From: a virus
IMG/VR virus record: IMGVR_UViG_3300037963_002027
Coordinates: 1-21,573 of that record
Direction: 5' to 3' (one strand)
DNA: 21,573 nt
Shown here: one piece after another, positions 1 through 4,607 of the stretch
Numbering within the stretch: position 1 is the stretch's first letter
Layout of the letters: each line of letters opens with the position of its first letter
Notes under the pieces: model-generated
Seen by the model: the letters and a program-made list of their open reading frames with translations, nothing else
Databases searched by the model: none
Told to the model about the DNA's origin: nothing
Made by a program: the position numbers and the translations under genes

Positions 1-141
1 CTTGTTGCCAGAATAATTTTTCAGGTTGAGCCACAGTAAAAACATTATAAACAAAGTAAACGATTTTAGTTGCATATATGGGATATTTAGTATAGGATAA
101 CTACAAGGTTAAACCCTTTTTATTAACAAACGGAGAACGAA
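1..141 (+). promoter_or_regulatory. Non-coding leader of the small-gene operon
   Basis: No credible reading frame is present. The segment is AT-rich and ends in a Shine-Dalgarno-like GGAG (132-135) seven bases before the first ATG at 142. It contains TCAGGTT (21-27), TAAAAACATT followed by AACAAA (37-55), TATGGGATAT then GTATAG (77-95), and AAGGTTAAACCC (105-116). Close relatives of these elements recur in the non-coding region 3950-4310. A promoter is expected here because a 15-gene + strand operon starts immediately downstream, but I see no clean -35/-10 pair with standard spacing. A phage-specific promoter is therefore as likely as a sigma-70 one. Confidence 0.5.
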
Positions 142-426
142 ATGCAAATAAGAAAATGGAACTATGGAAACTATAGCTCAGATAATTACGGAAGCCATAC
201 ACAGGCTTTCAGAGATAACTACGGTAATAATTATTATTTTAGTTATAACACTTTGGTAGCGGTAGAAACCAACGAAGGAGAAGAAATAATTCACGAAAAT
301 ATTTGGGGAACTACTACAGGGAAACATCTGAACTGGATTAATCCCGATCATTCAATCAGATTATCGCAGGAAGATTTTAACGCTACTATCAACAGACTAA
401 AATTAAATTTGGAGGTTATGAAGTAA
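142..426 (+). CDS. Small phage protein, DUF8033-like
   Basis: This 94-residue protein is rich in Tyr, Asn and Gly at its start (WNYGNYSSDNYG, residues 6-17). The middle contains FSYNTLVAVET (33-43), and WGTTTGKHLNWI (55-66) follows. That arrangement (YGNYSSDNYG, then a FSYDT-like strand, then a TTTGKHLNWI-like block) matches my recollection of a widespread small phage family of unknown function (DUF8033). The name is from memory and needs a profile search. No signal peptide or membrane segment is visible. It is the first gene of the + strand cassette, has GGAG seven bases upstream, and its stop overlaps the next start by one base (TAATG). No function can be assigned. Confidence 0.8.
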   Translation: MQIRKWNYGNYSSDNYGSHTQAFRDNYGNNYYFSYNTLVAVETNEGEEIIHENIWGTTTGKHLNWINPDHSIRLSQEDFNATINRLKLNLEVMK

Positions 427-704
427 TGGAGCAGTTAATCAATCTAATAAATGAAATAGCAAGTAACGATGAAATGGAAACAGTTATCAACGCTATCAAG
501 AAAAAACAAAAAGAGTTAAAAGCAGAACTTACTTTAAAGGCTTTAAAAAGTTTTGAGGTGGGGGACAAAGTGCTTTGCAATGCTAGAGACGGAATACACG
601 AGGCCACTATAACCAAGATCAACAGGACGACCGCAGATATAGAAATCGGAAAAGATAAATATACTGCCCCTCTTTCAATACTTGAACCAATGGAGGTGGC
701 GTAA
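426..704 (+). CDS. Unknown small protein with an SH3-like beta-barrel candidate
   Basis: The 92 residues fall into two parts. Residues 1-40 are charged and helical with many Lys and Glu, likely a coiled coil. Residues 44-90 begin with VGDKVLCNARDG and continue with short beta-prone stretches (EATITKI, TADIEIG, YTAPLSIL). The VGDKV start and strand spacing are what one sees in KOW, Tudor or SH3-like barrels that bind nucleic acid or proteins. That is a fold impression from pattern, not a family match. The start codon overlaps the preceding stop, and GGAGGTT lies just upstream (410-416), so translation is probably coupled to the gene before it. Confidence 0.75.
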   Translation: MEQLINLINEIASNDEMETVINAIKKKQKELKAELTLKALKSFEVGDKVLCNARDGIHEATITKINRTTADIEIGKDKYTAPLSILEPMEVA

Positions 705-1213
705 TGGACGTAAAAGTTAAAAGAAAAAACAAGAAACAAAAAAAGGTTGTACCCATCAAAGGCATGACATCAGACGAAATTGTTAAGAAAAATCTGTTAC
801 GAATGCTTCAAGAACAACACAGTCAGAGAAATATTTTTAGAGGAACACGGGGAGGGAGACGAATGAACTACTTCTTAATTGAACTCCACAATAGAGACGG
901 AGACAAGGAATACTACGACCATGTTCCTATTAAAAGCGAAATGACTAATGAAGATTTGAGAGCCAACAAAGACTTTTGGAAAGAGTGTATCTTGGCTTGG
1001 AACTTTCATTGGATAGAGCAAGACGACTTTGATGATTGGTGGGCGGACTTGCGTATTGTTCGTGTGTGTAGTTGGAGCATACTTTCTGTAGAAGAGTATG
1101 AAGTGTTAGAAAAATATCTTGGAGGTTGGAGACTAGAAAACCTTATAGCTGAATCACAAGGAAACTTTGAGCCTAACGAAGAGAACGCAAGTAAATATGT
1201 GGAGGTAGCATGA
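704..1213 (+). CDS. Unknown phage protein, acidic Trp-rich core with a basic N-terminal extension
   Basis: The 169 residues start with a strongly basic stretch (MDVKVKRKNKKQKK). From Met54 onward there is an acidic, tryptophan-rich region (WKECILAWNFHW and DDFDDWWADLR, about residues 89-117). A perfect GGAGGT (692-697) precedes the ATG at 704, which overlaps the previous stop. A second in-frame ATG at 863 (Met54) has its own strong Shine-Dalgarno (GGGAGGGAG, 851-859), so a shorter 116-residue product starting MNYFLIELHNRD may also be made. The basic arm could bind nucleic acid. I do not recognise the family. The gene ends in an ATGA overlap with the following mini-gene. Confidence 0.7.
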   Translation: MDVKVKRKNKKQKKVVPIKGMTSDEIVKKNLLRMLQEQHSQRNIFRGTRGGRRMNYFLIELHNRDGDKEYYDHVPIKSEMTNEDLRANKDFWKECILAWNFHWIEQDDFDDWWADLRIVRVCSWSILSVEEYEVLEKYLGGWRLENLIAESQGNFEPNEENASKYVEVA

Positions 1214-1284
1214 ACGAAGAAGAATATTGCGAGCATTGTGGTGAGACCACAGACGATTGCCCTGGTTATAAATGTTGGATATAG
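1210..1284 (+). CDS. 24-residue cysteine mini-protein, zinc-knuckle-like
   Basis: This very short frame encodes a 24-residue peptide with four cysteines (C7, C10, C17, C22), that is C-x2-C-x6-C-x4-C, plus a histidine at position 9. The spacing is compatible with one zinc knuckle. It starts inside the preceding stop (ATGA), with GGAGGT nine to four bases upstream (1201-1206), and is followed within eight bases by the next gene. Perfect fit into the overlap pattern of the operon, a strong ribosome site and the ordered cysteines argue for a real gene. Metal binding is inferred only from the cysteine pattern. Confidence 0.6.
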   Translation: MNEEEYCEHCGETTDDCPGYKCWI

Positions 1285-1292
1285 GAGGAGAC

Positions 1293-1436
1293 ATGCAAGC
1301 AGATAAAAAGATGCCTGACTCCTTTTATGATTGGCTAAGCGAATGTCCTGTAAATTGGATTCGCTTACAAGTAAATAGTGATACTGTTCATTATTCATTT
1401 GAAACACCTGATATAGAGGAGTCCGACAATGGATAA
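1293..1436 (+). CDS. Unknown 47-residue protein
   Basis: An ATG preceded by GGAGGAG (1284-1290) opens a 47-residue frame with segments PDSFYDWLSECPVNWIRL and VHYSFETPDIEE. It is acidic toward the C-terminus and has no membrane segment. The last eight bases overlap the next gene. The reading relies on the ribosome site and on the unbroken spacing of genes in this operon, since the family is not recognised. Confidence 0.6.
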   Translation: MQADKKMPDSFYDWLSECPVNWIRLQVNSDTVHYSFETPDIEESDNG

Positions 1437-1596
1437 AGAAGTTTACGTAGTAATAAATATGTGGAACGGATTAGTTTGTGATGTAGAAGTATTTAGAGAA
1501 GAACCACAAGGTACAAAAGAAATATGTGAGGACACCGATAATGGTGAACACGTTTATTGCTTAACTGTAGAAGATAAATACCATGGAGAAAACTAA
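1429..1596 (+). CDS. Unknown 55-residue protein
   Basis: The start ATG follows AGGAG (1417-1421) and lies within the end of the preceding gene (8-base overlap). The product begins MDKEVYVVINMWNGLVCDVEV and is acidic, with a pattern of alternating hydrophobic residues that suggests a small beta-sheet protein. The opening resembles small phage proteins that start with a short beta-hairpin, but I cannot name a family. The next ATG follows two bases after its stop. Confidence 0.6.
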   Translation: MDKEVYVVINMWNGLVCDVEVFREEPQGTKEICEDTDNGEHVYCLTVEDKYHGEN

Positions 1597-1598
1597 CA

Positions 1599-1793
1599 AT
1601 GGCTATACCAAGCGATAGAAAAAGAACGTACAAAATAATTAAATTTGAGAAAGACCGAGACGGCTTTCCTGTACGAAGTCAAAGACCTGTTATGAAAGGC
1701 TTAACTTTGGAAGAAGCTCAGGCACATTGTCAACGCAAAGACACACGAGGCAAAAACTGGTTTCACGGATATACGGAAGAGTTTCCAAAATGA
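1599..1793 (+). CDS. Small conserved phage protein with the LTLEEAQAHC motif
   Basis: The 64 residues read as a short beta strand (TYKIIKFEKD), a basic loop, then GLTLEEAQAHCQRKDTRGKN and WFHGYTEEF. The layout 'YKIIKFY-D...VMKRGLTLEEAQAHC...W(F)DGY' is shared by many small tailed-phage proteins of unknown function, a family I recognise by style rather than by accession. The basic N-terminus and the compact alpha/beta outline fit a small fold of its own. GGAGAA lies eight bases or more upstream (1584-1589). The stop overlaps the next start (ATGA). Confidence 0.75.
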   Translation: MAIPSDRKRTYKIIKFEKDRDGFPVRSQRPVMKGLTLEEAQAHCQRKDTRGKNWFHGYTEEFPK

Positions 1794-1990
1794 GCGAAGA
1801 CAACATAAATCCTTCTTACTACAAGAAAGGTATAGAGACCACGGACTACATACAGTCTCACAAGCTAGGATTCTTGGAGGGTAACATCATCAAGTATGTT
1901 ACCCGACACAAACACAAGAACGGCCTTGAGGACTTGCTCAAAGCAGAGTGGTACTTGAACAGATTAATTAAAGAGACAAGAAATCAATGA
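1790..1990 (+). CDS. DUF3310-family protein, T7 gp1.7-related domain
   Basis: The 66-residue protein carries the DUF3310 signature. An N-terminal NPSYYKKGIETTDYI is followed by LGFLEGNIIKYVTRHKHKNG and a helix LEDLLKAEWYLNRLI, which matches the family consensus 'HYK...E-ID-I...LGN-IKY--R-..K-NG-EDL-KA-WYL-R'. The domain occurs in phage nucleotide-metabolism proteins, including the C-terminal part of T7 gp1.7 (a nucleotide kinase), but the stand-alone form has no proven activity. I chose the ATG at 1790 because it overlaps the previous stop (ATGA) and starts just before the conserved block. An in-frame upstream start at 1727 would lie deep inside the preceding gene. Confidence 0.85.
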   Translation: MSEDNINPSYYKKGIETTDYIQSHKLGFLEGNIIKYVTRHKHKNGLEDLLKAEWYLNRLIKETRNQ

Positions 1991-2178
1991 AGGAAATAAT
2001 GCAAACACAACAACGCATTAGAGAGCTAACTAAAAACCTAATAAATAAGGTTGAAAAGATAGACCATAAAAGCGTAAAGGATTTTATCTTGTCTGATCTA
2101 AAGAAAATACAAGATGAGCAAACAGTTGTAGAAAACAGTTTAATAATTAAAAACCATGAGGAGAGAAATAATGGGTAG
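1987..2178 (+). CDS. Small helical protein, likely coiled coil
   Basis: The 63 residues are almost wholly charged and helical, with leucine and isoleucine at heptad-like spacing (RIRELTKNLINKVEKI, about residues 10-25, and FILSDLKKIQDEQTVV, about 33-48). It overlaps the DUF3310 gene by ATGA. A second in-frame ATG at 1999 (Met5), four bases after AAGGAAAT, may be the preferred start. No family is recognised. Oligomerisation through a coiled coil is the only property the sequence suggests. Confidence 0.65.
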   Translation: MKEIMQTQQRIRELTKNLINKVEKIDHKSVKDFILSDLKKIQDEQTVVENSLIIKNHEERNNG

Positions 2179-2359
2179 ACCAAAAAAGAAAATACAGAAA
2201 AGAGAAAAGGTATTTAACTTCATAAGCAAGGCAATAGACATTATCAAATATCAATGGAAGACAGTTATATTTACTTTTGTTATGGCGGTTTTTATATACG
2301 TTGTATTCTTTTGGCTAGATACAGTACAAAAGATTAAATTTGAAATTATCTACATCTAG
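2171..2359 (+). CDS. Small single-pass membrane protein
   Basis: The product is 62 residues from the ATG at 2171 (MGRPKKKIQKREK). A basic N-terminus is followed by one strong hydrophobic segment (about residues 35-53, VIFTFVMAVFIYVVFFWL). The positive-inside rule puts the N-terminus in the cytoplasm. I prefer 2171 over the upstream in-frame ATG at 2156 because GAGGAGAG (2158-2165) sits at the right distance and the 8-base overlap with the previous stop repeats a pattern seen elsewhere in this operon. Phage membrane proteins of this size can be holins, superinfection-exclusion factors or host-membrane modifiers. Its position in a small-gene cassette away from structural genes argues against a classic holin, but nothing settles it. 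Confidence 0.7.
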   Translation: MGRPKKKIQKREKVFNFISKAIDIIKYQWKTVIFTFVMAVFIYVVFFWLDTVQKIKFEIIYI

Positions 2360-2370
2360 GAGAAAAGCTA

Positions 2371-2574
2371 ATGAACCTACGAGAAATTACAGGGATAGGA
2401 ACGCAGTATGTAAACTGTTGTGAACAATGGGTGAGATACAACGTTGTTTTAAATTCGCAGGGACTACCTTTAGTTTATTTACACACAGAACAACATGCGA
2501 TTCTTAACAACAAAAAATTGCATAAATTAGTAATTAGTGAAATCATTAACAAACTTACAGAGGATTTAAAATGA
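2371..2574 (+). CDS. Unknown 67-residue protein
   Basis: A good ribosome site (AGGAGAAA, 2358-2365) precedes the ATG. The product has an N-terminal half with a Cys-Cys pair (NCCEQW, about residues 15-20) and beta-like stretches (RYNVVLNSQGLPLVYLHT). A helical C-terminal half follows (KLHKLVISEIINKLTEDLK). It is soluble with no signal peptide, and I do not recognise a family. The stop overlaps the next start by ATGA. Confidence 0.65.
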   Translation: MNLREITGIGTQYVNCCEQWVRYNVVLNSQGLPLVYLHTEQHAILNNKKLHKLVISEIINKLTEDLK

Positions 2575-2717
2575 CGAAAGAGTACATTTTAGACAAATTA
2601 AGCGGGGAGTATGTATTGGTCTGCTCAGACTCTACACGTCCAACAATACGATTAGGCACGGACGATTTAGAGACTGCAAAACAACGAGCAAAGCCATACA
2701 TGAGCTTTAATGACTGA
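2571..2717 (+). CDS. Unknown 48-residue protein
   Basis: The frame starts in the ATGA overlap with the previous gene and ends eight bases into the next. The product reads MTKEYILDKLSGEYVLVC, then TIRLGTDDLETAKQRA. It looks like two short beta strands followed by one helix. This is a common outline for tiny phage proteins and gives no function. AGAGGA (2559-2564) is the probable ribosome site. Confidence 0.6.
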   Translation: MTKEYILDKLSGEYVLVCSDSTRPTIRLGTDDLETAKQRAKPYMSFND

Positions 2718-2964
2718 ACTATATAAAGGCAAGTTTGATTGCCACCCTACCTTTCAATTTAATTCCGATAATCACGGTACAATAGATTGGACTCTTTACA
2801 TGGAACCACCTGAGAGTATTTATTGGAAAACAAGTAAAATAAAGAAAAACCACATAAGGATCCTTAGCCAGGTGACACCCGAACAAAGAAAAGAACTGAC
2901 AAACGAGCTTTATTTAGATATAAACCCACCCAAGGAGAGTCCAAAGAGGATTAAACGACTATGA
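2710..2964 (+). CDS. Unknown 84-residue protein
   Basis: The product begins MTELYKGKFDCHPTFQFN and includes IDWTLYMEPPESIYW (about residues 25-39). It ends in a helix and a basic tail (SPKRIKRL). Beta strands at the front and a helix-plus-basic-tail at the back are all that can be seen. The start has no strong ribosome site and sits eight bases inside the previous gene, so translation is probably coupled. It ends in an ATGA overlap. Confidence 0.65.
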   Translation: MTELYKGKFDCHPTFQFNSDNHGTIDWTLYMEPPESIYWKTSKIKKNHIRILSQVTPEQRKELTNELYLDINPPKESPKRIKRL

Positions 2965-3284
2965 AAAGAAAGATAGCATACTTAGATAAACCGCAAGCTA
3001 AAGCTGTGGTGCAGATATTTAGGAGAGGGCAACTAGGAGACCTAGCTGTATTTTTAAAAGTAGACAGCAAGCACAAAAACGGACAATACAAACTGTGCTT
3101 AGATTGTCCTACAGACACCCACCCACGATTGATGAACAAGCTCCAGGATGTAGCGGATACATTGGTTGAAACACACAAGCAAGCGATTGAGTCGATGTCG
3201 TGGGAGGATTATGATGATAAAGATATGGAACCTGAGGAAGATAATCTTAGAGACTTTATAGACTTACTAGGGAGCTACGACTAA
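2961..3284 (+). CDS. Unknown 107-residue protein with acidic C-terminus
   Basis: The first 40 residues are basic and beta-like (KAVVQIFRRGQLGDLAVFLK). The middle holds a CLDCPTDTHPR segment (about 46-56) with two cysteines and a histidine. The last 30 residues are very acidic (DYDDKDMEPEEDN). An acidic tail of this kind occurs in DNA-mimic or protein-interaction proteins of phages, but here it is only an observation. It overlaps the previous gene by ATGA and the next by TAATG. Confidence 0.65.
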   Translation: MKRKIAYLDKPQAKAVVQIFRRGQLGDLAVFLKVDSKHKNGQYKLCLDCPTDTHPRLMNKLQDVADTLVETHKQAIESMSWEDYDDKDMEPEEDNLRDFIDLLGSYD

Positions 3285-3424
3285 TGGACTTAAAAAACGC
3301 ATACAAAGAATGGCAAGAAGATAATCCTGACAGCTACATGATTAACGGGAAGAAAAGACCCGTGAAATGGATTAGGAAGCTAACGGCCTACAAACAAAGA
3401 AACAAGCGAACTATTCAACAATAA
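3284..3424 (+). CDS. Unknown basic 46-residue protein, last gene of the cassette
   Basis: The 46 residues are strongly basic (NGKKRPVKWIRKLTAYKQRN in the second half), with a YKEWQEDNP helix at the front. AGGGAG (3269-3274) precedes the ATG, which shares a base with the previous stop. The 3' end overlaps the terminase small-subunit gene on the other strand by 14 bases, so the two transcripts converge. The charge suggests nucleic-acid contact, but there is no further evidence. Confidence 0.6.
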   Translation: MDLKNAYKEWQEDNPDSYMINGKKRPVKWIRKLTAYKQRNKRTIQQ

Positions 3425-3911
3425 CGGCATCTTCTGCTTCAAGCAGAGGTTTATAGTCTCCGAGCAGTTTCTCGATTCGTTCTTTTATTTCTGCCTCGCT
3501 CAAGGAGTCTAACGTACCCGTCCTGACTTCTTTACGCTCTACATACAAACCAGCGGCTCTGCCTCGTTGCACCTCTGCCGATACTGCTGCGGTGAGATTG
3601 CCTTTGTCTATGGCTTGATCTCTAATCTTGGCTAACTCTCTGACATGACGACTAAAAGTAACCTCGTACTTCTTGTCCAGCTCTGCCTGGAGACCCTGTA
3701 TGTATCGAACCACAAGCGGATATTTCTGTGGATTTAAAAGCTCCGAAGCTCTGACAGCAGCTCCAGACTCTCCATAACCAGCAGCAAGCGCGCACTCTGT
3801 TTGTGTTTTAGATCCATCGTTATACACATATTCCTTAGCAAACAACATTTGCTTAGGTGTTAAATGTTTATCGTTCTTACCTGATATGTTTCCTGATACT
3901 CCTTTTGGCAT
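3411..3911 (-). CDS. terS: Terminase small subunit
   Basis: This 166-residue protein has the typical phage terminase small-subunit N-terminus: LTPKQMLFAKEYVYNDG, then TECALAAGYGESGAAVRASELL (about residues 18-58 from Met1). This is the helix-turn-helix region that recognises the packaging site on the phage DNA. A helical middle (QAELDKKYEVTFSRHVREL) follows, then an acidic C-terminus of the kind that contacts the large terminase. I start it at the ATG at 3911 (MPKGVSG). The frame stays open to a TTG at 3947, but that adds a hydrophobic dozen residues with no ribosome site. The partner large subunit is not in the window. It lies downstream of the repeat-rich region and is convergent with the small-gene cassette. 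Confidence 0.88.
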   Translation of the reverse strand: MPKGVSGNISGKNDKHLTPKQMLFAKEYVYNDGSKTQTECALAAGYGESGAAVRASELLNPQKYPLVVRYIQGLQAELDKKYEVTFSRHVRELAKIRDQAIDKGNLTAAVSAEVQRGRAAGLYVERKEVRTGTLDSLSEAEIKERIEKLLGDYKPLLEAEDAVIVE

Positions 3912-3986
3912 TTGCAAAGTATATACCAAGGTAATTAAAAGTAACAATACCTATAATATATGGGACAGATAATACATAACTTTTAC

Positions 3987-4306
3987 CAGGTTAGCTGTAA
4001 ACCCCTATTCTTTCAACATTCTTGGCACTTTCTAACCTGAGCTAACTTCTGTCAGGTTAGACGGAAACCCTTATAAGGGCTATATTTTCATCACTTCTAA
4101 CCCAGAAAATGAAAATTCTGTATTTTTGACGTACTTGTAAAATCTTTTTGAAATATTTCAGGTTAGGTTAGGTTTTGTTATATAGGAATAAAAACATTGT
4201 TAACAAAATCAATAGCTTACAATCTAACCTTACCAAAGTTAGAAGATTTTTATTAGTAATAAAATCAATAACTTGCATCTAACTTCTAAAGTGAGGTTCA
4301 GGTTAG
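3987..4306. repeat. CAGGTTAG iteron-like repeat cluster
   Basis: The exact 8-mer CAGGTTAG occurs at 3987-3994, 4053-4060, 4159-4166 and 4299-4306 on the + strand and at 4032-4039 on the - strand (CTAACCTG). Shortened or mutated copies lie at 4097-4103 (CTAACCC), 4164-4172 (a second unit directly abutting the third exact copy), 4224-4230 (CTAACCT) and 4279-4284 (CTAACT). Two copies continue into a similar tail (AGGTTAGCTGTAAACCC at 3988 and AGGTTAGACGGAAACCC at 4054). Five exact octamers within 320 bp of non-coding DNA is far above chance, and repeated protein binding is the likely reason. Confidence 0.7.
4202..4286 (+). repeat. Pair of 30-base imperfect direct repeats
   Basis: The segment at 4202-4231 (core AAAATCAATAGCTTACAATC) and that at 4258-4286 (core AAAATCAATAACTTGCATC) match at nearly all positions apart from one single-base gap and a few substitutions. 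Both run directly into a CTAAC element of the octamer family, so the octamer appears to be part of a larger repeated unit about 56 bp long. Confidence 0.65.
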
Positions 4307-4316
4307 AAAGTCCTTG

Positions 4317-4341
4317 GTCCGTCGTCCTTCGTCCTTCGTCC
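4317..4341. repeat. Heptamer tandem repeat (GTCCTTC)n
   Basis: The run GTCCGTC, GTCCTTC, GTCCTTC, GTCC gives three and a half copies of a seven-base unit with one substitution in the first. It directly abuts the A-run of the adjacent terminator hairpin. It is GC-rich compared with its surroundings. Function is unknown. Confidence 0.8.
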
Positions 4342-4343
4342 AC

Positions 4344-4373
4344 AAAAAAAGGGAAGATGTAACACCTTCCCTT
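4344..4373 (-). terminator. Intrinsic terminator at the end of the - strand late unit
   Basis: AAGGGAAG (4349-4356) and CTTCCCTT (4366-4373) form a perfect 8-bp stem with a 9-base loop. Read on the - strand, the hairpin is followed by a run of seven T (complement of A at 4344-4350). It lies about 100 bases past the last - strand gene (4476-4607), which is where the long unit should end and before the terS gene. Confidence 0.75.
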
Positions 4374-4475
4374 CTTCTAGTTTTGTATAACCAAGCCTTT
4401 TAATAGCCACACTAGGCAAACAGTGTGTAACGTATAAACATATAAACACCAAGGGGGTTATTTATATAACATGTA

Positions 4476-4607
4476 TTATACAGGATCCTTACCCGACAGG
4501 CTACCGCCTAAATGTTTTTTCTGCGTATTCTTAAAAATCTTATCCCAGTTCTTGCTAAACTCTTCGACAGAGATAGAAGCTGGTCTTTGCTTAGATCCTT
4601 TACCCAT
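4476..4607 (-). CDS. 43-residue MGKGSKQRP-type phage mini-protein
   Basis: The ATG at 4607 is preceded by AGGTGG (4611-4616) and overlaps the stop of the previous gene by eight bases. The product starts MGKGSKQRPASISVEEFSKN and continues WDKIFKNTQKK. Small basic proteins that open with MGKGSKQRP and contain a 'F-x-x-NW-D-IF' helix recur in many phage genomes, usually near structural genes. I recognise the type but know of no demonstrated role. It is too short for a default gene-length cutoff, and it is the last gene of the - strand unit. Confidence 0.8.
   Translation of the reverse strand: MGKGSKQRPASISVEEFSKNWDKIFKNTQKKHLGGSLSGKDPV

Larger units (their letters stand above)
3912..4475. other. 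Repeat-rich non-coding region between terS and the late operon end
   Basis: This stretch of about 560 bp has no plausible gene on either strand. From 3950 to 4310 it holds a family of AGGTTAG/CTAACCT elements, two 30-base direct repeats and an 8-base inverted repeat (ATTTTCAT at 4084-4091 with ATGAAAAT at 4109-4116). From 4317 it holds a heptamer tandem, then a terminator hairpin (4344-4373) and a weaker hairpin (CACACT 4408-4413 with AGTGTG 4422-4427). Any terS promoter must lie in its left part, but no clear sigma-70 pair is visible on the - strand. An origin, packaging (pac/cos) region or phage regulator binding array are all compatible with the position and repeats. Confidence 0.6.

Noticed and set aside
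416-739. 107-residue - strand frame with hydrophobic residues
   Set aside because: It lies antisense to two tightly packed + strand genes with good ribosome sites. The hydrophobicity comes from reverse reading of Lys/Glu-rich codons.
1006-1407. 133-residue - strand frame
   Set aside because: It is antisense across four + strand genes that have ribosome sites and overlap spacing, and its composition (Ser/Thr/Leu-rich) is that of a shadow frame.
3912-3947. Upstream extension of terS to a TTG start at 3947
   Set aside because: Would add a hydrophobic dozen residues not typical of terminase small subunits, with no ribosome site. The ATG at 3911 is a simpler start.
3950-4310. CRISPR array
   Set aside because: The repeated units are 8-30 bases, irregularly spaced, present in both orientations and without unique spacers of constant length. 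No cas genes are nearby. The PD-(D/E)XK nuclease at the end is Cas4-like in fold only, and is a common phage replication-region gene.
4381-4475. Possible tRNA or small RNA near the end of the late unit
   Set aside because: One 6-bp hairpin (4408-4427) can be drawn, but no cloverleaf, no T-loop GTTC-type sequence and no matching acceptor stem are visible.
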